In this document: positions 28,384-35,894 of the stretch, piece after piece
How the letters are laid out: each line of letters begins with the position of its first letter
Position numbering within the stretch: position 1 is the first letter of the stretch
Origin: Mycobacterium barrassiae
Lineage (GTDB): Bacteria > Actinomycetota > Actinomycetes > Mycobacteriales > Mycobacteriaceae
DNA length: 64,000 nucleotides
Direction of reading: 5' to 3'
Assembly (NCBI RefSeq): GCF_025822765.1
Contig: NZ_JACKUK010000009.1
Span: 186,973 to 250,972 of the forward strand
Notes under the pieces: model-generated
The model's database searches: none
The model's input: the letters and a program-made list of their open reading frames with translations, nothing else
Told to the model about the DNA's origin: nothing
Made by a program: the position numbers and the translations under genes

Positions 28384-28854
28384 ATGTCGCGCTACATGAT
28401 GATCATGCGAGTGACCCCCGAGGGGGAGGCGGCCTTCGCCGAGGCCGATATCGACTTCAACGAGGTCATCGAGTCGATGGGCCGCTACAACGAGGAGCTC
28501 ATCAAGGCCGGCGTTTTGCTCGACGGCGAGGGCCTCACCGGTCCCGAGGAGGGCTTCGTCGTCGACTTCGACAACGACCCGCCGGTGGTCACCGACGGGC
28601 CGTACACCGAGGCCAAGGAGCTGTTCAACGGCTTCTGGATCATCGACGTGTCGTCGAAGGAAGAGGCCAAGCAGTGGGCGCAGAAGTGCCCGCTGGGGCC
28701 GGGCGTCCGGCTCGAGGTGCGCCGGGTGTCGGATACCGACGAGTTCCCCGCCGACAATCCGTGGGTCCAGAAGGAGATCCAGTGGAAGGCCGAGCTGGCG
28801 GAGAAGATCGCGGCCCAGGCCCGGGCGGACGTCGACAAGTTCGCCCGCCGCTAG
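28384..28854 (+). CDS. YCII/DGPF domain protein
   Basis: A 156-aa protein with a YCII-related alpha/beta barrel domain. The hallmark DGPYTEAKE is at residues 71-79, preceded by MIMRVTPEGE and followed by FWIIDVSSKEEAKQWAQKCP. DGPF-type proteins are the standard genomic partners of ECF42 sigma factors, and such a sigma factor is encoded 4.1 kb away at 32990. The C-terminal about 40 residues are charged and helical. The ATG at 28384 has a GAAGGAG ribosome site. Enzymatic activity is not established for the family. Confidence 0.88.
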   Translation: MSRYMMIMRVTPEGEAAFAEADIDFNEVIESMGRYNEELIKAGVLLDGEGLTGPEEGFVVDFDNDPPVVTDGPYTEAKELFNGFWIIDVSSKEEAKQWAQKCPLGPGVRLEVRRVSDTDEFPADNPWVQKEIQWKAELAEKIAAQARADVDKFARR

Positions 28855-28860
28855 TCACCG

Positions 28861-29112
28861 CTACTTGGCGCGGATCCGTACGGGTCCGCGCCAAGTGGCG
28901 TCCGGGTCGAGAATCTCGCCCTTCTGAGTGATCTCGACTTCGCCTTCGCGGGCCAGGTCGCGCGCCGTCTCGCGGGCGTCGTCCATCAGGTCACGCCAGT
29001 CGTCACCGCCGACCGCACGGGCGGCGTCGGACGGACAGATCGTCTTGTCCGGGCCGCGTTCGCGCGCCAGCACGAGGATCGTCTGGCGCAGGCGCCGCTC
29101 GACGTCCTTCAC
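28861..29112 (-). CDS. DUF3253 small protein
   Basis: An 83-aa protein with a winged-helix-like DUF3253 pattern: VERRLRQTILVLARERG, TICPSDAARAVGGDDWRDLMDDARETARDL and a short beta hairpin VEITQKGEILDP. It may bind nucleic acid, but that is inference. GTG 29112 is chosen; longer frames overlap the KstR-like site upstream of fadD8. Its last codons form part of a perfect hairpin shared with the convergent YCII gene. Confidence 0.7.
   Translation of the reverse strand: MKDVERRLRQTILVLARERGPDKTICPSDAARAVGGDDWRDLMDDARETARDLAREGEVEITQKGEILDPDATWRGPVRIRAK
28864..28895. terminator. Hairpin in the 3' end of the DUF3253 gene
   Basis: Perfect 11-nt arms CTTGGCGCGGA and TCCGCGCCAAG with a 10-nt loop. 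It lies just after the convergent YCII stop and inside the last DUF3253 codons. Probably a terminator for YCII, possibly in both directions. Confidence 0.5.
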
Positions 29113-29155
29113 CCCACCGAGTGAAGCCGAATCCGACGACCCGTGCCACCAAATT

Positions 29156-29169
29156 TGGAACACGTTCTA
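29156..29169. promoter_or_regulatory. KstR-type operator upstream of fadD8
   Basis: TGGAACACGTTCTA fits every fixed position of the published KstR consensus TnnAACnnGTTnnA. It lies 11 nt upstream of the fadD8 start codon and 43 nt from the divergent DUF3253 start. KstR represses sterol and fatty acid catabolism genes in mycobacteria. Confidence 0.6.
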
Positions 29170-29180
29170 GTCTGGTCGTC

Positions 29181-30782
29181 ATGACGGACGACCTGTTGCG
29201 CCATCCCCTGCATTCCGGCCACCTCACGGTGGGCGCGCTGAAGCGGAACAAGGACAAGCCGGTCCTGTTCCTCGGCGACACCACCCTGACCGGCGGCCAG
29301 CTCGCCGAGCGCATCAGCCAGTACATTCAGGCCTTCGAGGCGCTGGGCGCCGGGTCGGGTGTCGCGACCGGTCTGCTGTCGCTCAACCGTCCCGAGGTGC
29401 TGATGATCCTCGGCGCGGGCCAGACGCAGGGCTACCGCCGCACGGCACTACACCCTCTCGGTTCGTTGGACGACCACGCCTACGTCCTCAACGACGCGGG
29501 TGTCACGTCGCTGATCATCGACCCGAACCCGATGTTCGTGGAGCGGGCGAAGGGTCTGTTGGAGAAGGTGCCCGGGCTCAAGCAGGTGCTGACAATCGGA
29601 CCGGTGCCCGAGGAGCTCGCGGACGTCGCCGTCGACCTCACCGCCGAGGCCGCGAAGTACACGCCCAAGCCTCTGGTGGCCGCTGATCTGCCGCCCGACC
29701 ACATCGGCGGCATGGCCTACACCGGCGGGACGACCGGCAAGCCCAAGGGCGTGATCGGCACCGTGCAGTCGATCACCTCGATGACGACGATTCAGCTCGC
29801 AGAGTGGGAATGGCCGGAGAACCCCAAGTTCCTGATGTGTACCCCGCTGTCGCATGCGGGGGCGGCGTTCTTCGTGCCGACGATCATCAAGGGCGGGCAG
29901 CTGTTCGTGCTGACGAAGTTCGATCCGGCCGAGGTGCTGAAAACCATTGAGGAGCAGAAGATCACGGCAACCATGCTGGTGCCGTCGATGATCTATGCAC
30001 TGATGGACCATCCGGACTCGCACACGCGCGACCTGTCGTCGCTCGAGACGGTGTACTACGGCGCCTCGGCGATGAACCCGGTGCGGTTGCGCGAGGCGAT
30101 CGATCGGTTCGGCCCGATCTTCGCCCAGTACTACGGCCAGTCCGAGGCGCCGATGGTGATCACCTACCTGGCCAAGAACGACCACGACGAGAAGAGGCTG
30201 ACGTCGTGCGGGCGCCCGACCGTGTTCGCCCGGGTGGCGTTGCTCGACGCCGACGGAAACCAGGTGCCGCAGGGCGAGGTCGGCGAGATCTGCGTGTCCG
30301 GCCCGCTGGTGTCCGGCGGCTACTGGAACAAGCCGGAGGCGACGGCGGAGACGTTCCGCGACGGCTGGATGCACACCGGCGACCTGGCCCGCGAGGACGA
30401 GGACGGCTTCTACTACATCGTCGACCGCACCAAGGACATGATCGTCACCGGCGGGTTCAATGTGTTCCCGCGTGAGGTGGAAGACGTTGTCGCAGAGCAT
30501 CCTTCGGTCGCCCAGGTGTGCGTGATCGGCACGCCCGACGAGAAGTGGGGCGAGGCGGTGACGGCGGTGGTCGTGCTGCGGCCCGACGCCGACAGCTCCG
30601 AGGAGGCCGTCGCCCGCATGACCGCCGAGATCCAGGCCGCGGTCAAGGAGCGCAAGGGATCGGTGCAGTCGCCGAAGCAGGTGATCGTCGTCGACTCGGT
30701 GCCCGTGACCGCGCTGGGTAAGCCCGACAAGAAGGCGGTGCGTGCGCAGTTCTGGGAGGGCGCGGACCGCGCCATCGGCTGA
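29181..30782 (+). CDS. fadD8: Fatty-acyl-CoA ligase FadD8
   Basis: A 533-aa ANL-family acyl-CoA ligase matching Rv0551c in position. Seen are the P-loop YTGGTTGKPKG (from about residue 179), YYGASAMN, the QYYGQSEAPM acid motif, GDLAREDEDGFYYIVDRTKDMIV and the catalytic Lys in TALGKPDKK. It activates a carboxylic acid with ATP and CoA. ATG 29181 is immediately preceded by a KstR-like operator, which suggests induction during sterol or lipid catabolism and very short or no leader RNA. Repeat A2 follows the stop. Confidence 0.93.
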   Translation: MTDDLLRHPLHSGHLTVGALKRNKDKPVLFLGDTTLTGGQLAERISQYIQAFEALGAGSGVATGLLSLNRPEVLMILGAGQTQGYRRTALHPLGSLDDHAYVLNDAGVTSLIIDPNPMFVERAKGLLEKVPGLKQVLTIGPVPEELADVAVDLTAEAAKYTPKPLVAADLPPDHIGGMAYTGGTTGKPKGVIGTVQSITSMTTIQLAEWEWPENPKFLMCTPLSHAGAAFFVPTIIKGGQLFVLTKFDPAEVLKTIEEQKITATMLVPSMIYALMDHPDSHTRDLSSLETVYYGASAMNPVRLREAIDRFGPIFAQYYGQSEAPMVITYLAKNDHDEKRLTSCGRPTVFARVALLDADGNQVPQGEVGEICVSGPLVSGGYWNKPEATAETFRDGWMHTGDLAREDEDGFYYIVDRTKDMIVTGGFNVFPREVEDVVAEHPSVAQVCVIGTPDEKWGEAVTAVVVLRPDADSSEEAVARMTAEIQAAVKERKGSVQSPKQVIVVDSVPVTALGKPDKKAVRAQFWEGADRAIG

Positions 30783-30790
30783 TTTCCCTG

Positions 30791-30852
30791 CGCGAGCAGA
30801 CACATAGTGTCCACACGGGTCGGCGTGTCGGGTGCATTTGCGTCTGCTCGCG
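30791..30852. repeat. Palindromic repeat family A, copy 2
   Basis: 14-nt arms (CGCGAGCAGACACA at 30791-30804 and its near complement at 30839-30852, 13 of 14). It lies between fadD8 and the next gene on the same strand. Positions 30822-30850 match the 29-nt core shared by copies 1 and 3 at 26 of 29 bases. Confidence 0.75.
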
Positions 30853-30865
30853 ATAGAAAGTCTCG

Positions 30866-32122
30866 ATGAACAGCTGGGTGCGGGGTGACTATTTCGGCCT
30901 CGACATGCCCGCCCATGCCGACGCGCTGCGCAGCGGCGGCCCGCGCTTTCTCACCGAGGCGTTCCGCGCCAGCGGCGCGTTGGGGCCCGACGACAGCGTC
31001 ACCGCTATCACCGAGCTGACGGAGTTCCGCGGCGGCAGCACCGGCCGCAAGGCGCTGCTGTCGGTCGCCTACGACCGCGTCGACCAACCGACCGAGCTCT
31101 TCGCGAAGTTCTCCCGCGATTTCGACGACCCCGCCCGCGACAACGGGCGTACCCAGATGGAATTCGAAGTCCGGTTCGCGTTGCTGTCCCGCACGCCGGA
31201 ATTTCCGATCGCCGTCCCGACGTGTCTGTTCGCCGACTACCACGCGTCGTCGGGCACCGGACTGCTGATCACCGAGCGTATTCCCTATGGAGACAACGGT
31301 ATCGAGCCGCAGTATCACAAGTGCATGGACTATGCGATGCCCGATCCCGTCGGTCACTACGACGCCCTGCTCGGAGCGCTCGGCCGTCTCGCGGGCACGC
31401 ACAAATCGGGTCGGCTGCCCACCGAACTGGTCGAGCACTTCCCCGTCGACATGAAGCAGCTGTCGGTCGGTGAACGCGTCCCCTACACGGCGGAACAACT
31501 CCAGCGGCGGGTAGACCGCCTCGCCGAGTTCGCATCCGCCCAGCCCGGACTGCTGCCCGCGAGCCTCCGCTCCCCCGCGTTCCTGTCCCGGCTGCGGGAC
31601 GAGGTGGTGCGGTTCCCCGCGAAGGAAGACGCGATCTGGGACCGGCTTGCAGCAGACGCCGACTACGTGGCGCTGTGTCACTGGAATGCCAACGTGGACA
31701 ACGCATGGTTCTGGCGTCGCGACGGGAACCTCGAATGCGGCCTGATGGACTGGGGCTGCGCCGGACAGATGAACGTGGCCATGGCGATCTGGGGTGCGAT
31801 GTGCAGCGCGGAGACCGAGCTGTGGGACAGGCACCTCGACGACCTGCTCGACGTGTTCCGCAAGGAGTTCAGCGCCGCGGGTGGGCCCGCACTCGCGTCG
31901 GACGTGATGAAGCAGCACCTGATGCTGTACGTCGCGATCATGGGGCTGGCCTGGCTGCTCGACGTACCGTCCTACCTTTTGCGGCTACTGCCGGAGCGGG
32001 TCAACGATCGCTTCGACCCGCGGATCGCTGACAACGAGCAGGCCCGCAGCCGGCTGCTGATGATGACGAACTTTCTGAACCTCTGGGAGACAAACGATTT
32101 CGTCGGTGCGCTAGACGACTAG
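30866..32122 (+). CDS. Phosphotransferase-fold protein with altered catalytic loop
   Basis: A 418-aa protein of the aminoglycoside-phosphotransferase/choline-kinase-like superfamily. The N-lobe has FRGGSTGRKALLSVAY and ELFAKFSRDF (ATP lysine). The catalytic-loop equivalent reads CHWNANVDN (about 271-279) where HGDxxxxN is expected, so the usual catalytic Asp is replaced by Asn; the metal-binding region LMDWGCAGQMN (about 292) keeps its Asp. It may bind substrate without phosphotransfer or use another residue. Related mycobacterial proteins are uncharacterised. It overlaps the convergent kinase gene by 12 nt. Confidence 0.75.
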   Translation: MNSWVRGDYFGLDMPAHADALRSGGPRFLTEAFRASGALGPDDSVTAITELTEFRGGSTGRKALLSVAYDRVDQPTELFAKFSRDFDDPARDNGRTQMEFEVRFALLSRTPEFPIAVPTCLFADYHASSGTGLLITERIPYGDNGIEPQYHKCMDYAMPDPVGHYDALLGALGRLAGTHKSGRLPTELVEHFPVDMKQLSVGERVPYTAEQLQRRVDRLAEFASAQPGLLPASLRSPAFLSRLRDEVVRFPAKEDAIWDRLAADADYVALCHWNANVDNAWFWRRDGNLECGLMDWGCAGQMNVAMAIWGAMCSAETELWDRHLDDLLDVFRKEFSAAGGPALASDVMKQHLMLYVAIMGLAWLLDVPSYLLRLLPERVNDRFDPRIADNEQARSRLLMMTNFLNLWETNDFVGALDD

Positions 32123-32707
32123 GTCGGCCTTGTGCCGGACGCGCTCGATCCGCTCGGCGTTCGGCTCGTCGACGTCGCGCACCCAGGCCTCCGCCTGCTC
32201 GGGTGACTTGCCGAACTCGACATGGCGAGCGACGAGCCGGCGCCGACGTTCGTCCGAAGCACAGTCGATGAACCACACTTCGTCCAGCGCACTCCGCACC
32301 TGCGGCCACGGTTCGTCGTCGTCGAGCAGATAGTTGCCTTCGGTGACGACCAACCGCGCGTCGGGCCCGATCGGGATGCTGCCCGCGACGGGCTGTTCGA
32401 TATCGCGGTCGAACGCCGGTGCGTAGACGACCTCGGTGTGCCGACTCCTAACCCGTTGCAGCAGCGCGAGATACCCGTAACCGTCGAACGTGTCGATGGC
32501 CCCCTTGCGGCCGAGCCGCCCCAGCCGTCGCAGTTCCACGTCGGCGAGGTGAAAGCCGTCCATGGGAACGTGAACTGCACCGTCGACCGTCGACGCGATC
32601 TGCGCAGCCATGGCCGTCTTCCCTGCACCGGGCGGCCCGGTGACGCCGAGGATGACGCGGGGCTGCCGGGTGAGCAGAGCCTCCAGTCGGCTAGTCCAGG
32701 AGTTCAT
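32111..32707 (-). CDS. P-loop nucleoside/uridine kinase-like protein
   Basis: A 198-aa member of the uridine kinase/pantothenate kinase-like P-loop group. Walker A is GPPGAGKT (about 24-31), the substrate segment is VPMDGFHLADVELRRLGRLGRKGAIDTFD, and TEGNYLLDD resembles Walker B, followed by an arginine-rich lid (DERRRRLVARHVEFGKSPEQAEAWV). It probably phosphorylates a small sugar- or nucleoside-like compound. ATG 32707 overlaps the end of the upstream 69-aa gene, so the two are coupled. It is convergent with the phosphotransferase-fold gene. Confidence 0.85.
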   Translation of the reverse strand: MNSWTSRLEALLTRQPRVILGVTGPPGAGKTAMAAQIASTVDGAVHVPMDGFHLADVELRRLGRLGRKGAIDTFDGYGYLALLQRVRSRHTEVVYAPAFDRDIEQPVAGSIPIGPDARLVVTEGNYLLDDDEPWPQVRSALDEVWFIDCASDERRRRLVARHVEFGKSPEQAEAWVRDVDEPNAERIERVRHKADLVV

Positions 32708-32900
32708 CGATCTCGGCGGCGAGCCGAGCGATGCGCTCTTCTTCGCTGGGGATCACGTGGCTGTTGTCGGCGGCGCGCTGCCATCCGAGCCGCCACATCC
32801 GCGCCACGGTGCGATCGCCGATGCCTGCGTACGGGTTCGCGATCGTCTTGGGGTAGGCCTTGTGGCCTTCCCAGTACGCCGTCACGAACCGGTGCGTCAT
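32691..32900 (-). CDS. Small hypothetical protein (69 aa)
   Basis: A 69-residue acidic, mostly helical protein (MTHRFVTAYWEGHKAYP start, IPSEEERIARLAAEIDELLD end). The open frame continues upstream to 33107, but that part is low-complexity, Arg/Pro-rich, and crosses repeat A3 and the divergent sigma gene, so ATG 32900 is taken. It overlaps the start of the downstream kinase gene by 17 nt, which favours a real, coupled gene. No known function. Confidence 0.6.
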   Translation of the reverse strand: MTHRFVTAYWEGHKAYPKTIANPYAGIGDRTVARMWRLGWQRAADNSHVIPSEEERIARLAAEIDELLD

Positions 32901-32915
32901 CACCCTCAACTCTCT

Positions 32916-32977
32916 GCGCGAACAGTCGCAAAGTGCGCCATTTCCGCGGCGTGTCGGGGACTTTTGCGTCTGCTCGG
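32916..32977. repeat. Palindromic repeat family A, copy 3
   Basis: Imperfect palindrome (GCGAACAGTCGCAAAGT on the left, ACTTTTGCGTCTGCTCG on the right). Positions 32948-32976 are identical over 29 nt to the reverse complement of 13685-13713. It lies between divergent genes, so it cannot be an ordinary 3'-end terminator of either. Confidence 0.75.
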
Positions 32978-32989
32978 CAGAATGGAGGC

Positions 32990-34237
32990 GTGCCGGGCAG
33001 CGAGATCCAGCAGACCGTCGATGCGGTGTGGCGGATGGAGGCTGCGAAGATCGTCGCGACGTTGACGCGGGCGGTCGGCGATGTCGGTTTCGCCGAGGAT
33101 CTGGCACAGGAAGCGCTCGTCGACGCGCTCACCCAGTGGCCCAAAAGCGGGGTGCCGCGAAACGCCGGCGCGTGGTTGACCACCGTCGCCAAGCGCAAGG
33201 CGATCGACCAGTGGCGCCGCCAGGAAAACCTCGACAGCAAGTACGCCGTGCTGGCCCACGAACTCGAGACGCAGGTCGACGCACCATGGGACCCCGACCG
33301 CATCGACGACGACGTGCTGCGGCTGATCTTCATCTCCGCGCATCCGGTGTTGTCACGGGAGGGGCAGATCGCGCTGACGCTGCGCGTGGTCGGCGGCCTC
33401 ACGACCGAGGAGATCGCGCGCGCCTTCCTGACGTCCAAGGCGACGATCGCCGCACGCATCACCCGCGCGAAGAAGACGCTGTCCGACGCCGACGTGCCGT
33501 TCGAGGTACCGGACCGCTCCGAGTACCCGCAGCGGTTGTCGGCCGTCCTCTCCGTGATCTACCTCGTCTACAACGAGGGATACTCGGCGTCGTTCGGCCA
33601 GCGCTGGATCCGTGACGAACTCTGCAGCGAGGCACTGCGATTGGGCCGAATACTCGCGGCGCTCGTGCCCGACGAACCGGAAGTGCACGGCCTCGTCTCG
33701 CTGATGGAGTTCCAGTCGTCGCGTTTCGCCGCCCGCACCGACAGCGAGGGCAACCCGATCCTGCTGGAGGACCAGAACCGCGCCAAGTGGGACCGGGCGC
33801 AGATTCAGCGTGGGGTGGCCGCGCTGGAGCGGTCCGCGGAAGCATTGCAGCGCAAGGGTGTTGGCTGGGGGCCGTACGCGCTGCAGGCGGCGATCGCCGA
33901 ATGTCACGCCACAGCACCAACCGCCGCCGACACCGACTGGAAGCGCATCGTGATGCTGTACGACGGGCTGACACAGATCACGCCGTCGCCTGTCGTGCAG
34001 CTCAACCGCGCGGTGGCGGTCGCGATGGCCGACGGGCCGGCGGCCGCCCTGGACATCGTCGACGGCCTGACGGGTCTCGACGACTCCTACCTGCTCCCGA
34101 GCGTGCGCGGCGAGCTGCTGGCCCGGCCGGGCCGTCAGGCCGAGGCCGCCGACGAGTTCGACCGCGCCGCGGCACTGACCGATAACGAGCGCGAGCGGGA
34201 CGTGTTGGCGGGCAAGGCGGCCCGGTCGCGGAGCTGA
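32990..34237 (+). CDS. ECF42-type RNA polymerase sigma factor with C-terminal extension
   Basis: A 415-aa sigma factor. Region 2 contains FAEDLAQEALVDALTQWP and WLTTVAKRKAIDQWRR; region 4 contains LTTEEIARAFLTSKATIAARITRAKKTL (the helix-turn-helix). Beyond about residue 190 is the long tetratricopeptide-like extension typical of ECF42 (YLVYNEGYSASFG, RLGRILAALVPDEPEVHGL, VQLNRAVAVAMADGP). The family has no anti-sigma factor; the extension itself is thought to control activity, and DGPF/YCII proteins are its usual partners, one being at 28384. GTG 32990 follows a GGAGG ribosome site. Confidence 0.92.
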   Translation: MPGSEIQQTVDAVWRMEAAKIVATLTRAVGDVGFAEDLAQEALVDALTQWPKSGVPRNAGAWLTTVAKRKAIDQWRRQENLDSKYAVLAHELETQVDAPWDPDRIDDDVLRLIFISAHPVLSREGQIALTLRVVGGLTTEEIARAFLTSKATIAARITRAKKTLSDADVPFEVPDRSEYPQRLSAVLSVIYLVYNEGYSASFGQRWIRDELCSEALRLGRILAALVPDEPEVHGLVSLMEFQSSRFAARTDSEGNPILLEDQNRAKWDRAQIQRGVAALERSAEALQRKGVGWGPYALQAAIAECHATAPTAADTDWKRIVMLYDGLTQITPSPVVQLNRAVAVAMADGPAAALDIVDGLTGLDDSYLLPSVRGELLARPGRQAEAADEFDRAAALTDNERERDVLAGKAARSRS

Positions 34238-34280
34238 GGCACCGTTTCCGCCGGGTGAGCGTCCTGGCAGCATGGGGTGG

Positions 34281-34964
34281 ATGAGCGTCGAAGCCGTCCT
34301 GTTCGACTTCTCCGGCACACTGTTCCGCCTGGAGGAGGACGACAGTTGGTTCGACGGCATCGAGGTCGACGAACAGCAGATCGACGGCCACGTGCAGGCC
34401 GAGCTGATGCGCAGGATGACGGCGCCGACCGGTCGGCACGTCGAGATGACCGACCAGGCACTGCACGCCTGGGAGAACCGTGACCTCGAACCACACCTGC
34501 ACCGCGAGGCCTACCTGCACGTCCTTCGCGAATCCGGGGTGGCCGATCACCATGCCGAGTCGCTGTACCGCCTGCTGACGGACCCCTTGAACTGGACGCC
34601 GTACCCCGACACCGCCGACGTCTTGGCGGGCCTGCACCGGAAGGGCATCAAGACTGCGGTGGTCTCGAACATCGCGTTCGACGTGCGGCCGGCGTTCGAA
34701 TCGCTCGGAGCGGCCGAGTTCGTCGACGAGTTCGTGCTATCGTTCGAGGTCGGCGCCATCAAGCCCGACCCGGCGATCTTCCAGACCGCGCTGAGTCGGC
34801 TCGGGGTGGAGCCCGCTCACGCGGTGATGGTCGGCGACAGCGACGAGGCCGACGGCGGCGCGCGCGCCATCGGCTGCGGTTTCGTGCTGGTGGATCCGCT
34901 ACCGACGGCCCAGCGTCGCGACGGGCTGCGCAGCGGGCTGACCGAGTTTGGTCTGGCGCTGTGA
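34281..34964 (+). CDS. HAD-superfamily hydrolase
   Basis: A 227-aa phosphatase-like HAD protein. Motif I is DFSGTLF (the usual second Asp of DxD is Ser here), motif II is VSNIA, motif III is the Lys in IKPDP, and motif IV is VGDSDEADG. The helical cap lies between motifs I and II. The Asp-to-Ser change in motif I could lower phosphatase activity or change specificity. ATG 34281 is preferred to ATG 34272. The stop overlaps the GTG of the DUF385 gene, so the genes are coupled. Confidence 0.85.
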   Translation: MSVEAVLFDFSGTLFRLEEDDSWFDGIEVDEQQIDGHVQAELMRRMTAPTGRHVEMTDQALHAWENRDLEPHLHREAYLHVLRESGVADHHAESLYRLLTDPLNWTPYPDTADVLAGLHRKGIKTAVVSNIAFDVRPAFESLGAAEFVDEFVLSFEVGAIKPDPAIFQTALSRLGVEPAHAVMVGDSDEADGGARAIGCGFVLVDPLPTAQRRDGLRSGLTEFGLAL

Positions 34965-35422
34965 GCGGGCTCGAGCCGATCCGTCCGCCGCGGTGGCTCA
35001 AGTACGCGAACAAGGTTTTCGCGGTGTTGCTGCGACTCGGGGTGCCGGTCTCGCGGCACGAGAAGCCCGTCGTGCTGACGGCTCCGGGCCGCAAGACGGG
35101 CAAGCCGCGCTCGACGCCCGTCACTCCGATGCACCTGGACGGCAAACGCTATGTGGTCAACGGATTTCCCGGCGCGGAGTGGGTCCGCAACGTACGCGCC
35201 GCCGACCAGGTGACGATCACCGAGGGCAAGCGCAGCGAGACGGTACGGATGGTCGAACTGAGCGCCGAGGACGCCCGCCCCGTCCTGCGTCAGTTCCCGG
35301 TGCTGGTGTAGGCGGGTGTCGACATCATGAAACGCGCAGGCGTCCTGACGACGGGCACGCCCGAGGAGTTGGAGGGGTTGGCCGGACGACTGCCCGTGTT
35401 TCGGATCGACCCCGTCGCGTAG
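34961..35422 (+). pseudogene. DUF385 (F420-dependent nitroreductase family) gene with in-frame stop
   Basis: Reads as a 153-codon DUF385 gene with one internal TAG at 35309-35311. Before the stop it has VVLTAPGRKTGKPRSTPVTPM and GKRYVVNGFPGAEWVRNVRA. After the stop the same frame continues with AGVDIMKRAGVLTTGTPEEL and RLPVFRIDPVA, aligning end to end with the intact paralogue just downstream. So 116 residues are made and the C-terminal about 37 are lost unless there is readthrough. GTG 34961 overlaps the HAD stop codon. Recent point mutation or a sequence error are both possible. Confidence 0.85.
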
Positions 35423-35432
35423 CGTTTCAGGC

Positions 35433-35894
35433 ATGTCCGACAGCGCGCGCATTCGGCCGCCCTGGTGGCTGAAATACGTCAATAAAGTCATGATCGGGAT
35501 GCAGAAACTCGGCGTTCGCATGGGCGACAACGGGCCGGTGGTGCTCACGGTCGTCGGCCGCAAGACGGGCAAACCGCGCTCGACACCCGTCACGCCGATG
35601 ACCGTCGACGGCAAGCGCTACATCGTGGCCGGCCTTCCGGGCGCCGACTGGTCCGCGAACGCCCGCGCCGCCGGTGAGGCGACGCTGCATCAAGGCCGCC
35701 GCGCGCAGAAAGTCCGCATGGTGGAGATGTCAGTCGAAGAGGCGCGGCCGTTGCTGAGAGCGTTCCCCATCGAGGTGCCGACCGGCGTCGGCTTCATGAA
35801 AAGCGCCGGACTGGTCACCGGACCCAACCCCGACGAGTTCGAGACCCTCGCCGGCCGCTGTCCCGTTTTCCGATTGGATCCCGTAAGCGCATGA
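35433..35894 (+). CDS. Deazaflavin (F420)-dependent nitroreductase family protein
   Basis: A 153-aa intact paralogue of the preceding gene. The family segment VVLTVVGRKTGKPRSTPVTPM binds the F420 phosphate side chain in relatives, followed by GKRYIVAGLPGADWSANARA. The C-terminus has FPIEVPTGVGFMKSAGLV and PVFRLDPVSA, which shows what the neighbour has lost. Members reduce quinones or nitro compounds with F420H2. ATG 35433. Its stop overlaps the menB start (ATGA), so it is translationally coupled to menaquinone synthesis, which fits a quinone-related role. Confidence 0.88.
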   Translation: MSDSARIRPPWWLKYVNKVMIGMQKLGVRMGDNGPVVLTVVGRKTGKPRSTPVTPMTVDGKRYIVAGLPGADWSANARAAGEATLHQGRRAQKVRMVEMSVEEARPLLRAFPIEVPTGVGFMKSAGLVTGPNPDEFETLAGRCPVFRLDPVSA

